Source of the DNA: Molanna angustata
Lineage: Eukaryota > Arthropoda > Insecta > Trichoptera > Molannidae
Assembly: GCA_963576475.1 (NCBI GenBank)
Contig: OY754982.1
Location: 5,098,201 to 5,162,200, forward strand
Reading direction: 5' to 3'
DNA length: 64,000 bases
Numbering within the stretch: the stretch's first letter is position 1; each line of letters begins with the position of its first letter. Positions 43,986 through 55,268 of this stretch are shown one piece after another. The notes below the pieces were generated by a model. That model was not told where the DNA came from, did not search any database, and was given only the letters and a program-made list of their open reading frames with translations. A program made the position numbers and the translations under genes.

Positions 43986-45604
43986 TCTTCGGAAGAGTAC
44001 AATGGACCCAAATCCTAATAGCTGGTGTCCCCTACGTAGACATGTTAAAAAAGAGCGTATTTAATGTCCATGACTCGGCAGCATACAGGAAGATAGAGAA
44101 TACAAGTATAATATATATAGGTAGTAAAGACGAAATACGCGAACACCAAAACCGCAAAACAAAAAAGAAAGCCAACTTTTCCATCATCTCTTGTATTGTC
44201 TTGAGTGTTTTGTAGGCGTTCATTTAGTAAACTATCTTTTGTATAAATAATAAACTCACCATATATTTCACCGAGACGAAAATTTCTGAAAACGATGTTG
44301 AAAAATGCTAATCGTGTACTCTTCCCCTCTCCCGACTCTCTCCATACCAGAGACTAGAGAGGAAGGATTTATACCTCGTTCTTTGTTTTCTTTCATACCG
44401 GCAGTAGTGCATTATTAATATGACAGACTCGGGGCCTCTACACAGACAGAGCAGAAGCAAGTGGAAATGGGTGAATGAGGAGCATCAACACCTGCGTTCC
44501 TAATCTGTTAGCACTCGAAAATTTTGACTTCCTCTGCCACGGAAACTTTTCATTAAACTTTGTTATGTTACAAAAGACAGATGGCTTGAAATGTAAATAA
44601 ACTAAAATAATAATCTAATTAATTTGAGAAAATATTGCAAAAACTATTCTTAGTAACTAGTTGTTTTGAACGTAATTTATAAACGAGTTTCAAACATTAT
44701 ATTATATCATGAAGTCCTTATTAATTTTTGACTGGTCAGTAAATATCTGGAAAATTTCAGTACTGATAAACCCGCAAAGTTTTGTTTTATTTAACAGTAA
44801 GTAAATAAATTGAACTTAGTTATTATGATTAAAATAATAGTAAACGCCTTTCCATTTTATAATGAATTCCTAGAAGCGGAATTGCTCATAGAAGCCGAAA
44901 ATCTTGGATTGCCCATGATTATAATGTGGCTATTGCTATTGCACATCCCTATTACAGATCGATTGCACATCTCTAATTTACTAAGCCTATAAATAACGCC
45001 ATCTTGGAAATAAAAAAAACATTCCGTTTCGATACTCCAGCTGGTGCTTAGTGCTCGCGATCTTCGTACTTTCATTCCAAGTTCACGTGCACATTATAAT
45101 TTAGCATATCGATTTTTTCATTTCACAATAAACCAGTTATTGATAAACATTCTTTAAATCTCTTATACCCATTATTCTCATAATATATAATATATCTCAG
45201 CTTGCATTATCCTGATATAATTAATTAAATTTGGATTATCGCCATCCGCGATAATCTAATATATGGGGCTGTTTGGGTTGTCCACGCACGTTAAACAGTA
45301 GTCAGATTATGTTATACATGCATATATGTATATTTCAAGAACTAATATTTTTTAATTGTATTGCAACCATACTACAATATTAAAAATTGCAATTGTATGT
45401 AAATTACGGTGCTTTACTGGGCCACAAAAGTAAATATTATTTTGGCATGTGATTTAAAAAATATTTTTCATAGCCACTGGAACGAAAAATGATGCTAAAA
45501 GAAATATTTCATTTTCGACTTTTCTCAAATTTCTTTCAGGGTTTGCCTAGTCCGAAGTTTCTAAACACGCCCTTGACATAATCTTATAAAAAGAAGCACG
45601 ACAA
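43986..45604. other. No recognised features
   Basis: A single AACGCCATCTTGG word near 44996 resembles the ATAGATGGCG motif of the foldback family. Nothing else supportable. Confidence 0.4.
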
Positions 45605-45940
45605 GCACTATGTACATACATTCAGAATGGGTGGTGAATCGCATTCGCATAGTAAATGCCTTTCCGTTTGATAATTATCAAAGTCTACCCGTGTCCACAG
45701 GTGTCCGAGTTTGCATTACCTACCTTTTAAAAGAAAACACGACACATGCGTGTATCCCCCCACACACCAGTTTCGTCTCACCTAAAAAGGCATTACATTC
45801 AGAATGGGTGGTGAACCTCATTGCCGTACTATGTGAGTTGTTATTTTGAAAGAGTGCGTCGAAATTCCTTTTCCATGGTAACGCACACTGCACACCCGTA
45901 CCTGTCGCTGGTTAGTAGTAGGATATGCCATGTATGCCAT
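45605..45940 (+). repeat. Dispersed repeat, copy 3, with internal direct repeat
   Basis: CATTCAGAATGGGTGGTGAA occurs twice (about 45619 and 45798). CACACACCAGTTTCGTCTCA with CCTAAAAAGGCATTACATTC is the complement of 26705-26750. CACACCCGTACCTGTCGCTG and GGATATGCCATG match 26785-26835 in the direct sense. Confidence 0.6.
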
Positions 45941-45944
45941 GTTG

Positions 45945-46420
45945 TTTTAATGCTATTTGTATTAATGCTTTTTTTGTTTTCATGCTTTTTACTGCTATTT
46001 GTATTTATATATGTTTTTTTTGTTTTGATGCTATTTGTATTTATATATGCTTTTTTTTTGTTGTGATGGTTTTTAATGCTATTTGTATTTATATATGCTT
46101 TTTTGTTTTGATGCTTTTTAACGCTATTTGTATTTATATATGCTTTTTTTTTGTTTTGATGCTTTTTAATGCTTTTTGTATTTATATATGCTTTTTTTGT
46201 TTTGATGGTTTTTAATGCTATTTGTATTTATATATGCTTTTTTTGTTTTGATGCTTTTTAATGCTATTTGTATTTATATATGCTTTTTTTGTTTTGATGC
46301 TTTTTAATGCTATTTGTATTTATATATGCTTTTTTTGTTTTGATGCTTTTTAATGCTATTTGTATTTATATATGCTTTTTTTGTTTTGATGCTTTTTAAT
46401 GCCATTTGTATTGATGTTTT
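45945..46420. repeat. ~45-bp minisatellite, about ten units
   Basis: The unit TTTTAATGCTATTTGTATTT, ATATATGCTTTTTTTGTTTT, GATGC repeats with 44-50 bp spacing (landmark TATTTGTATTTATATATG). Early units vary in T-run length; the last four are nearly identical. Open frames across it are artefacts. Confidence 0.95.
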
Positions 46421-46731
46421 ATTTTTGTGTACCTATAGTTATTTATAATATTATTGATTTTATATATTTTGTATGTCTTTGTGTTTTTATATAATTGAAT
46501 CGTTCTATAATATGTACTCACTTTCTCAGTACAAACCATTTATGCTTTTTGGGAAAGAGAAAAAAAATAAATTAAAAATTAATAAATTAAAAAAATAAAT
46601 AAATAAATGAATAAATTTAAAAACTCAAGGCAAAAATAACAAGTTAATGTTTTATAATTTTTATATCAGATTCTCGAATGTTCAATCTTTTGAAGCAAAA
46701 ACATAAGAAATCTGTAAATAAAACCAGATAT

Positions 46732-46765
<34 letters not shown>

Positions 46766-47224
46766 ACCGTTACTCTATCGCTAATAAAGAGTTATTTTAA
46801 GATCGGGGAACATATAATATATTTTTCTACGAGCGGAATTACGAGACTAAAAACACATTAGTATTTCACCTCAGCGCGGGATTCCGGACACCTTTCCAAT
46901 TATTACAAAATACTGGTGGATCGTTCACATAAACCTCGGAAGCTATAGTCGGCAGCGAGTGCTGCTTTGGAAGAGATACGAAAGGAAACGGGAGAAAGCT
47001 TAAAACCGGACAGACTTACTATGTACGGTCCAAATTAAAAGCGGACCGACAGAATTACGACCCGGCTGTATGATCCCAAAATGTACCCGAGGGAACAGAA
47101 CGCGAATTTATGCATTTTCGATAAGATTTATGGATTTGTCTGTAACTTTGTGGTAGTACATGATAAAAAATTCAAAACTAAAGCAAACAAAGGAATCACG
47201 GATAAGAAACAAAGGCATTATCCA
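46421..47224. other. (GT)n microsatellite and GC-richer anonymous DNA
   Basis: (GT)n lies at about 46737-46762. 46860-47110 is GC-richer (TCAGCGCGGGATTCCGGACA, AGCGGACCGACAGAATTACG) with no frame or repeat partner found; it could be single-copy non-coding DNA. Confidence 0.4.
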
Positions 47225-47276
47225 TTGGTTAACCATTCTGTAGATGCTCTTTGAACGAAACGCGTCAGTGGTCAAG
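47225..47276 (+). ncRNA. Degenerate hammerhead-like motif
   Basis: The + strand order is stem I half (UUGGUUAACCAUU), CUGUAGA, a 12-nt segment UGCUCUUUGAAC, GAA, the palindrome ACGCGU, C, then AGUGGUCAAG. The last piece can pair with the first over six consecutive positions. The core differs from CUGANGA at the invariant A6 (U here) and stem II is weak, so it is probably inactive. The ACGCGU-C ending and extra U after the core match the 20729-20773 motif. Confidence 0.35.
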
Positions 47277-47384
47277 TATATTTATGGCTAGTTTCATACA
47301 AAATAAAGGAGACATAATGTCAACTTTAAAAAATATGCCTTTCATAAAAACCAAATGTCACTTAAAGTTCCATGATTTATTTAT

Positions 47385-47760
47385 TTATTTAGAGGACAAC
47401 ATTCACCATATAATAAATTATATAAAATGAAGATGATTTGAATAATAAAGCCAATTACAGGTTGTCGCTGAAATTATAGAAGTATATTAAGATACATTAG
47501 GAATGGTTACATATTATGGTGAGATATTGTGTGAATGATGTGTGAAATTGCATATATATGTGTCAGTATATTAAGTGTTAAATTTGATTATGAGGATGAA
47601 ATTTTAAGTTTGATATATCTTTTAACTGTGGGGGCGCTAAGTAAGAATATGTCGATCTCTTGGAAATGCCTATTGTATGTATGTATTACAGATTCTGTAC
47701 ATTGTTGCATGTTGAGCATAGTTGGTGTGTTGAGTGGTAAGACGGAAAAGAGGAGTGTGT
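47385..47760 (-). repeat. Probable 3-prime UTR of the 47761 LINE
   Basis: TTATTTATTTATTTAGAGGA at its left edge looks like an inverted (TAAA)n tail, and the block directly follows the LINE coding end. No coding capacity. Confidence 0.45.
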
Positions 47761-48115
47761 CTAGTGTCTACAGGTGTAGGTAGGGATGTTGAAAGATATA
47801 TAATTTAAAAGAGCAGGAGAATCAATTTTATTATTAATAATATTGTGGAGAAGCATCATATCAGATACAGTACGTCTATTTTCGAGTGAATCAATGCAAT
47901 GGTAGATCCTTGCCTCACGATACGACGGGAAATCAAGAAATGCTTGACGGTTAATGTGTTTAATAAAGATATTTTGTATCCTTTCGATACGGTTTATGTG
48001 TGTTGCATAATGCGGAGACCAGACAGGAGATACGTATTCCAGGATAGGGCGAACCAAGGAAAAATAAAGAAATTTGAGTATTCTCAAGTTTGTGAATGGT
48101 TTGCTGGTTCTGAAT
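47761..48115 (-). pseudogene. LINE ORF2 C-terminus (SLENRRT family)
   Basis: The minus strand reads LRILKFLYFSLVRPILEYVS, PVWSPHYATHINRIERIQNI, FIKHINRQAFLDFPSYREAR, DSLENRRTVSDMMLLHNIIN and NKIDSPALLNYISFNIP with a stop at 47761-47763. YxxLVRxxLEYxSxVWxP and the SLENRRT block define a Jockey/CR1-group LINE. The frame is open for about 108 codons; the RT core is missing. Confidence 0.8.
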
Positions 48116-48634
48116 AAAAATTAATTTAACTAAATGAATTATTTTTAACTTTAATTTAAAGTCCAGTGTCTTCGTACTTAACTACTAAAGTCTTCTTTAA
48201 GAGCAGTTCATCTTTTTACCGCCAGAGTGTGCTGCAATATGACATAATGTTCAAGTCAGTTATCAGTTCTTGTTGATGTCAATATTTTCAATTGAATGTT
48301 AACGATCATATGCATATTTGTTATTAATATTAAATAGTTTTATTATCATTAAAACATTTTTTTATAAATAATTAAACAACATGATGTTTTCATCCTGGAG
48401 CTAATTAGAAAATGCTACGGTGATACTAGGACACGGCGGTGAAAAGTGTATAGAAAAAGAATCGACCACATGGAAATTTGATAAGTTTCGATACCATAAA
48501 CATGTCCTATACATCAAGAATCAATTCAATGAAAGAAATCACATTATTACTTACGAAACGCAACAACTTAAAGGCGACTTCAAATTTTAAGGAACTTATA
48601 ACTGAAGGATCCTTTTGCTGCTTTTTATGAAATT
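48116..48634. other. No recognised features
   Basis: Nothing supportable was seen. Confidence 0.35.
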
Positions 48635-48695
48635 GGCTGTTATTATGATTTGCCAGAATGTGTGAAGGAAGCATCTGGATATTTAATACATAAAG
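48635..48695 (+). pseudogene. Scrap of the CR1-like LINE end
   Basis: GCYYDLPECVKEASGYLI on the + strand matches GLQLYNDLPECVKEASSLAA of the 12060-13665 element. Confidence 0.55.
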
Positions 48696-49073
48696 ATAAA
48701 ATTCTTTTAAAATATTGTGTGCTTCCTTTGTTTTCTGTATATGGATATTGGAATATTTTCTTGTTTATTATTTTTTATTAGTCATACTTAAAATATGAAA
48801 ATTTGTTATTTATTTTAAATTTAAATAGGTATATAGTTTATATTTACTACGGAAGACTAATTGAAATCATCCCTTCCATTGACAGACACTCTGGTTGGTG
48901 GAAACCCCCCTTCAAACACCTTTAAAGAGACATAAAAAATATTATATTAAACTTTTGTATGGGGCAGTATACAAAATGACGAAAGTCTAGAATCGCGGGC
49001 TCTTACAGTTTATAGATAGGTAATAAGTATATTATTTTTTCTTTACTCCGAAAAAAATATGTATTTACAATGT
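48696..49073. other. No recognised features
   Basis: Nothing supportable was seen. Confidence 0.35.
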
Positions 49074-49102
49074 AGTGGAGAGTTTAGCGTTGGCCACAAC
49101 CC

Positions 49103-49564
49103 GCACGTTTTCTCTCACAGACTCAAAAACCCCTCAAAATGACCGGGGGTTTTTCGCCCGAGGTTCGCACGTGTCGCCCGACAAATTGCCATGGCATAAG
49201 TAATAACAACAAACTTTGGTCTCTGTTTCTTAAAAACCTGCAGTTGCAAACTTCTCTTCCTTCCGATCCCCCTCCCCCCCCCCCCTCGCTCGTGCACCGT
49301 AGTATCTCCACCCCTGCAGGACTCCGGCAGCCGGATGCTGGATGCGGCGGAACGTGCAGAAAGGTCGAATCACGTACAAACACTTTGGGCGAACAATAAT
49401 CTCAAGATTACGACGGCCGGATAATGGCCGCCAGCTTGTTTAATCCAAGAACATTATTTAATTGCCATTCAAAACTCACCATCATTGGTGACCACTGGAT
49501 TATTATCCCGAAATTAATATTTTAACGTTACGTAGTAACGACAACCACAATTGTAAGTGTTGGA
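49103..49564. other. GC-richer interior of the outer element
   Basis: Contains CCCCCTCCCCCCCCCCCC near 49268 and CpG-rich DNA (GGCAGCCGGATGCTGGATGC). Several short frames overlap on both strands; none has a recognisable motif. Confidence 0.35.
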
Positions 49565-49800
49565 TATAGAGAAAATAGAATATCGAACCTACCTGGTCTT
49601 CAGGGAAGGCAGCCATTCTAACCTCTATATCACAAAACTATTATGTTGGTATAACACACTCCTTACAAACACGTTTCGGGTAATATATGCGCATGGCGCG
49701 TAGTTTTTAGTTGACCGATAAAAAATAACGTGAAATACGTAGGTAGGTATATTTCGTCTTGTATCGAAACTATTAACTTCAACTGTCAGTGTAAGACGTA
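49565..49800. repeat. Dispersed repeat, partner of 840-1100
   Basis: CTAACCTCTATATCACAAAA, GGCGCGTAGTTTTTAG and nearby words match the 840-1100 copy. It ends at or near the TA where the pogo-like element begins. Confidence 0.45.
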
Positions 49801-50224
49801 GGGGAGACCTAGGAGAGTTGTGACAATTTTTACTCTTTTTAACATATATCAGTCAAAAATAGTCTTATCTCTACGAAACTTTTACCGTAAAATATTAACT
49901 CCTTTGACTACATAAAGCTACCGTAAAAAAAACATTTAACACCCAAGTTCAAAGAATAAATCGACAATAACAAAAGAGACTCTTGGTGTCACAACTCTCC
50001 TAGCAACGAGGTAAGTTGTGACATAGGACGAGGTAAGTTGTGACAAATATGTATTCGAGGATTTGAAGGTGGATAATTTAATTAATAATGCTGTTGGTCA
50101 ATAAAGTATCTTTATTATAAAAAAACATAAATATTTCAGAAATTTAACTGCCTTAATTTGCCTTTGGAATGTAATCACAACCTATAAAATCAATGTAGGT
50201 ATACAATTGATTGATTCTAGGCCA

Positions 50225-51318
50225 GACTTCTTCTTCTTGTGTCATATCAGGTCCCCCCGACGTAGACGACCACCATCGAGAAAGCCTCCCTGTCCTGTGC
50301 AGTGCGAAAAAGCTCCTCCACCAATCTTATACCGGTCCATTCGCGGATATTTCGCAGCCAGGAAAGCTGTTTTCTTCCGACCCCTCTACGACCCTCAATC
50401 TTCCCCTTCATGACGAGCTGAAGGATGGCATACTTTTCACCTCTCAGAATATGGCCGAAGTTCCACACTTAACGGAGCTTAACATTGGTGAATAATTTTC
50501 TTTTGGTGTTGGCTCTACGTAGTACTTCAGTGTTACTGACCATGTCAGTCCACGATATTCTAAAAATTCTGCGGTGGATCCACATTTCAAATGCTTCAAG
50601 GCAGTTTATAATATTAACTTTGAGAGTCCACGCCTCCACCCCATAAAGAAGAACTGACCACACATAACACTTGACCATTCTTTGTCTCACCTTTAAGATA
50701 ATATTGTCGTCAAGGAGAAGATTTTTTATTTTGAAAAATGCCGATCGGGCCGCTTCTATTCTGCATTTTACTTCAGTGTCAGGGTCTAAATTCTCAGTAA
50801 TTACACTACCCAAATACTTAAATTGTTTTACCTTTTCGATACTAACACCCTTAAGTTGAAGATTTATATTTGGGTGGCTATCACGGCTAAAAATCATCAT
50901 TTTGGTTTTCTTAATATTAATGTTAAGTCCATAATGCTCTCCGATAGAATTGATTTTGTTAAGTAGTTGTTGAAGGTCTTGTATATTGTCTGCAACTAAT
51001 AGATACAGTGTCATCTGCATATCTGATATTATTGATGACCACAACATTGACCTTCACACCGAGATCTGTATCAGTCATCGCTTCCTTAAAGATCATGTCA
51101 GAATATAAATTAAACAGAGTGGGTGAGAGAACACATCCCTGTCGGAATCCTCGTTGAATGGAAATACCCTGGGAAGTGTTTCCATTATCAAGTTTAATAA
51201 TAGCCCTTTGGTCCCAGTACAGGTTCTTGATTATTCTCACATCTTTCTCGTCTATACCACATCTTAACAACATTTCAATTAAATATGTGTGTTTTACTAT
51301 GTTATTTATTTTATGTGT
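50225..51318 (-). mobile_element. LINE with RT core (RYADD), inserted in the pogo-like element
   Basis: From the truncation the minus strand reads IVKHTYLIEMLLRCGIDEKD, NLYWDQRAIIKLDNG, IQRGFRQGCVLSPTLFNLYS and NNIRYADDTVS (catalytic YADD box), then a frameshift. It resumes with LNKINSIGEHYGLNINIKKT, KMMIFSR, FKYLGSVITENLDPDTEVKC, WSVLLYGVEAWTL and FEMWIHRRIFRISWTDMVSN. After another shift it ends GHILRGEKYAILQLVMKGKI, EGRRGVGRKQLSWLRNIREW and AFSMVVVYVGGT, stop, and an (AAG)n tail at about 50227-50236. It is the longest copy of the family also seen at 25232 and 58330. The endonuclease is missing. Clade uncertain (RTE/CR1-related). Confidence 0.85.
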
Positions 51319-51324
51319 CACCTG

Positions 51325-52112
51325 TTAGTTGCCCAGTCATAATCTGATGTTATCACAGCAGATTTTGTTTTGCGTCTATTGTTTTGCTTGCCCTTTATAG
51401 AGGGAGCTTTTGGCATAGGTCTGAACACTACTCGTGAGAATACAACGGAGGTTATGGCGAGCGGACTACGGGTGTTGGATGAAGAGGCTATATGTTCCAT
51501 TCTACACTGTGATTCTTCATCAATTGCCCTCTTATTGACAACGTCGTTGTTCAAAATAGACGGAGTGGATGGAGATATCGTGTAACAATCGTCATTATCA
51601 GTTCTGTGATCGTCATGATCATGAGACCTTAAAGTAGTGGCTTCCAAATGGTCTGTGTTTAATGTGTCCTCGTTCTGAGGCATATCAGTTATTATGTTCG
51701 GAGCAGAAGTTCTGCTGCTTCAGCAACATCTACAGGTGGCTCTGTCGCATTGTTTAAAACGCGATCAGTTACCTGACTGGGAAGGTCACTAAGGTTCCCA
51801 TTTTCGCGGATGTCATGGCACTGACCTGCTTTTCTTCTCGTCGTGCGATCATCCTGTCTGGTCTTTGGACTGTTGTTATGCCCGTTTCATCCATGTTCCA
51901 TTTTTTTGGCATCAAGGGAATACTTGCTTATGACAGCTGTATAATTGTCAAAAAAAATGCTCACGTTGGTTTTATTGAAACTTGTGGCACGAGCTATACT
52001 AGTAGGTTTAGGCAACCTTTATGGCAAGATAGGGTGGCGCTTCATAAACAGTTGGAGCCATACTTCTCCTGCCATTTCAGGCTCAACCCACGATGCAGGG
52101 AAATTGTTGTTA
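51325..52112 (-). pseudogene. pogo/Tigger-like transposase, internally deleted
   Basis: The minus strand gives NNNFPASWVEPEMAGEVWLQ, LFMKRHPILP, a stop, PKPTSIARATSFNKTNVS and, after a shift, WNMDETGITTVQRPDRMIAR, EEKQVSAMTSAKMGTLVT. GxxWLxxFxxRHP, ATSxxRATxFNKxNV and WNMDETGxTTVQxPxxxxA, then QVxxxTSxxxGTLVT, are the hallmarks of pogo/Tigger and jerky-type DDE transposases; the D in WNMDETG is the first catalytic aspartate. After GTLVT the rest of the catalytic domain is missing. The frame picks up in the C-terminal tail (VVFRPMPKAPSIKGKQNNRR, KTKSAVITSD). At least one stop, two frameshifts and a large deletion make it non-functional. Confidence 0.85.
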
Positions 52113-52814
52113 AAATTTCATTGAAAAAAAAAATCATTAGAAAAGAATCTAGGAGAGTTGTGACAGCCTGTCACAACTCACCTCGATTCAAAAAATCGTG
52201 ATTATTTATAATTAACGCTTCATAACTTCAAAACGTATGGCGAAAAAACGAAAATAATATCAAATAATGAAAACTGAATAGTAACAGTGTATTATAGCTA
52301 GTATAATTACTTCAGTAACTTAATACTTATTATTTTACAGGCTATTGAAATTTTAATCAAAAATTTACTTTTGGAGATTTTTTTTGGGTAGAAAATGTAC
52401 AAGCATAACCACTTGCTGTAAAGCGCCGCTGTGAACTGTTTAATATGGCGCGTCAAAAAAGCAACAAATGTGCGTTGTTCCCAGCTCGCTATCGGCCATA
52501 GTCTTCGAAAAATTGACTATGTCACAACTCTCCTCTGTCACAACCCTCCTCGGTCTCCCCTACATAGCACAAGTTGTAGACGATTATGATAACTACTGAA
52601 GGTTGCAATACTTTTGGAAGAAAAAAAGGTTGGTTGGCTTTTGTGCTGGCGTCCTGAGTTAGATTCAGCGAAAGAATAATAAATTAATTAATAGTATTAT
52701 TATACAGGATTGTCATTGTTACAGAAATAGGTATTCTTTAAAAAGTTGATTAGATCACTTTAAAAAATAAAACGAGTGGGTTGTGGCCAACACTAAACTC
52801 TCCACACCACAAAT

Positions 52815-54852
52815 ATTGACAATGAAATATTTTATTCATTCTAAATTTTACTACCAGGAATATAAATTTTCTAACGATAGTATATTTTCATGTTAAGATA
52901 GACAAACTATTAATGCAGTATGGTGAAGAATTCTAATGTTGTATGAAATATTTTAATAAAAGCAGATAAATTTTGTTTTAAAGGACGTTAGAGCATTTTG
53001 ACAATTTTGACACGTGATATCATATGAAGAAATTTTTGTTATTTATGGAAAGCTAATCAGTTCGATGTTCAAGCTCTTTACATTATAACATGAAATCAAA
53101 TTACTGAACTTTTCCATACATAAGAAATTTATCTTATTATATACATTTTTATTCATACTAAATTTTACTACCAGGAAAATAAAATTTCTATCGATAGTAT
53201 ATTTTTATGTTAAGATAGACAAACTATTATTGCAGTATGGTGTAGAATGCTTATGTTGTATGAAATATTTTAATAAAAGCAGATAAATTTTGTTTTAAAG
53301 GACGCGAAAGCATTTTCAAAATTTTGACACGTGATATCATATGAAGAAATTTTTTGTTATTTATAGAAAGCTAATCAGTTCTATGTTCAAACTCTTTCAT
53401 TATAACATGAAATCAAATAACTGAACTTTTCCATACATAGAAATTTATCTAATTACATTTTTATTCATACTAAATGTTACTACCAGGAATATAAATTTTC
53501 TTCCGATAGTATATTTTTATGTTAATATAGACAAACTATTAATGCATTATAGTGAAGAATGCTTATGTTATATGAAATATTTTAATAAAAGCAGATAAAT
53601 TATGTTTTAAAGAACGCGAGAGCATTTTCAAAATTTTGACACGTGATATCATATGAAGAAATTTTTTGTTATTTATGGAAAGCTAATCAGTTCTATGTTC
53701 AAGCTCTTTACTATATAACATGAAATCAAATTACTGAACTTTTCCATACATAGATATTTATCTAATTACATTTTTATTCATACTAAATGTTACTACCAGG
53801 AATATAAATTTTCTTCCGATAGTATATTTTTATGTTAAGATAGACAAACTATTAATGCCGTATAGTGAAGAATGCTTATGTTGTATGAAATATTATAAAA
53901 AAAGCAGATAAATTTTGTTTTAAAGAACGCGAGAGCATTTTCAAAATTTTGACACGTGATATCATATGAAGAAATTTTTTGTTATTTATGGAAAGCTAAT
54001 CAGTTCTATGTTCAAGCTCTTTACATTATAACATGAAATCAAATTACTGAACGTTTCCATACATAGAAATTTATCTAATTACATTTTTATTCATACTAAA
54101 TGTTACTATCAGGAAAATAAATTTTCTTCCGATAGTATATTTTTATGTTAAGATAGACAAACTATTAATGCAGTATAGTGAAGACTGCTTATGTTGTATG
54201 AAATATTTTAAAAAAGCAGATAAATTTTGTTTCAAAGAGCGTTAGAGCATTTTGACAATGTTGACACGTGATATCATATGAAGAAATTTTATGATATCTA
54301 TGAAAAGCTAATCAGTTCTAAGTTCAAGCTATTAATATTCTTATATCAATATGAAATCAATGAACAGAACATTGCCAAATATAAAAAATTCTCTTGTTAC
54401 ATATAAGTTTCATACAAATATCCATTAAATAAAATATAATTTTTGAAACCGTTGAATATTTTTCTTTTAACATTGACCAACTTTGAATACAATTTTATGA
54501 AGATTCTTGGTGTTGTATAAATAGTTGAAACCAAATTAAAATATCTCTAATTTCCAGGTCGTGAGAGCATTTTTTCAGTTTTAATAGATGAAATCATAAA
54601 GAAACATTGGGAAAAAATGAACCGTTGTCTATGGAAAACTAATCAGCTCTAAGTTTATGGACTTAACACATGTGATATCAATATGAAGTCAATCGGACTT
54701 ATAGTTTGGGCTGCAGAGAGGACACAAAAAAAAAACAACGTAAATGATGAATTCATAGAGAAGAAATCAAAAGTTGTCTATGGAAAACTAATCAGCTCTA
54801 GGTCTTTGCACTTTACACATATGATGTTAATATGAAGTCGATCGGACTTATA
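52815..54852. repeat. ~312-bp satellite array, five good units and decaying edge units
   Basis: The landmark CTACCAGGAA recurs at 52851, 53169, 53480, 53793 and 54106, spacings 318, 311, 313 and 313. Each unit includes GATAGTATATTTTTATGTTA, GCAGATAAATTTTGTTTTAA, GACACGTGATATCATATGAA and AAGCTAATCAGTTCTATGTT. To the right, 54370-54660 is a strongly diverged unit, and 54661-54852 has shortened copies (ACTAATCAGCTCTA twice, ATATGAAGTCRATCGGACTT twice). Nothing is coded. Confidence 0.95.
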
Positions 54853-55268
54853 CAGACGGTGGCCAAATTAATACAATCAAAGGAAAAAAATGCAAAAATA
54901 ATTGTATTTTTAGCTGTTACACATCAGTATATTTTTAATTGTGGCAACTCCCTTCATTATTGTTATCGTACTTGCAACACTTTTTAAGCATCAACATGAA
55001 GTTTGTCACATACAAGATACGATAATGTCAGTTTAGTATTGGTCTTCACAGAGTGTGCGGGTGTTAATGGAATATTTTGCCCATTGATTTTGTATTTATT
55101 TGAGACAGTGTTTGAGTGTTTCTTACATTTTTTTTTAAATAACAGGTAAACCTAATATTTATTCCTAAATATTTATCACAATTATACTACTTATCAAATT
55201 ATTACGATTTTGATAAATTATTTTCTAAATGTATGCTGAATTTCAGAATTTTTTGGTTTATTTTAGAA

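Larger units (their letters stand above)
49801..52560 (-). mobile_element. pogo/Tigger-like DNA transposon, TA target duplication, nested LINE
   Basis: Inverted ends are GGGGAGACCTAGGAGAGTTG, TGACA at 49801 and TGTCACAACCCTCCTCGGTC, TCCCC ending at 52560. They match over 26 bp with two mismatches and are flanked by TA (49799-49800 and 52561-52562). GAGGAGAGTTGTGACA-like motifs recur near the ends: 49811, 49993, 50015, 50033, 52147, 52165, 52519 and 52536, in both orientations. These could be subterminal transposase-binding sites. The transposase is on the minus strand (51325-52112) and is broken; a LINE occupies 50225-51318. TA targets and the transposase motifs both agree with the pogo branch of IS630/Tc1. 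Confidence 0.85.
49074..52808. mobile_element. Outer inverted-terminal-repeat element enclosing the pogo-like transposon
   Basis: The left end GTGGAGAGTTTAGCGTTGGC, CACAACCC (49075-49102) is repeated in inverse at the right end, GGGTTGTGGCCAACACTAAA, CTCTCCAC (about 52777-52804), with one mismatch over 28 bp. Between them lie the repeat at 49565-49800 and the complete pogo-like element. No transposase of its own was found, and the flanks show no clear target duplication. It may be a non-autonomous element that received the pogo insertion. Confidence 0.65.

Noticed and set aside
45925..46215. 96-codon frame rich in Phe, Ile, Cys
   Set aside because: It is a translation of the 45-bp minisatellite.
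49671..49690. GAAACGTGTTT as a hammerhead ending
   Set aside because: No CUGANGA core or stem I partner lies upstream on the same strand.
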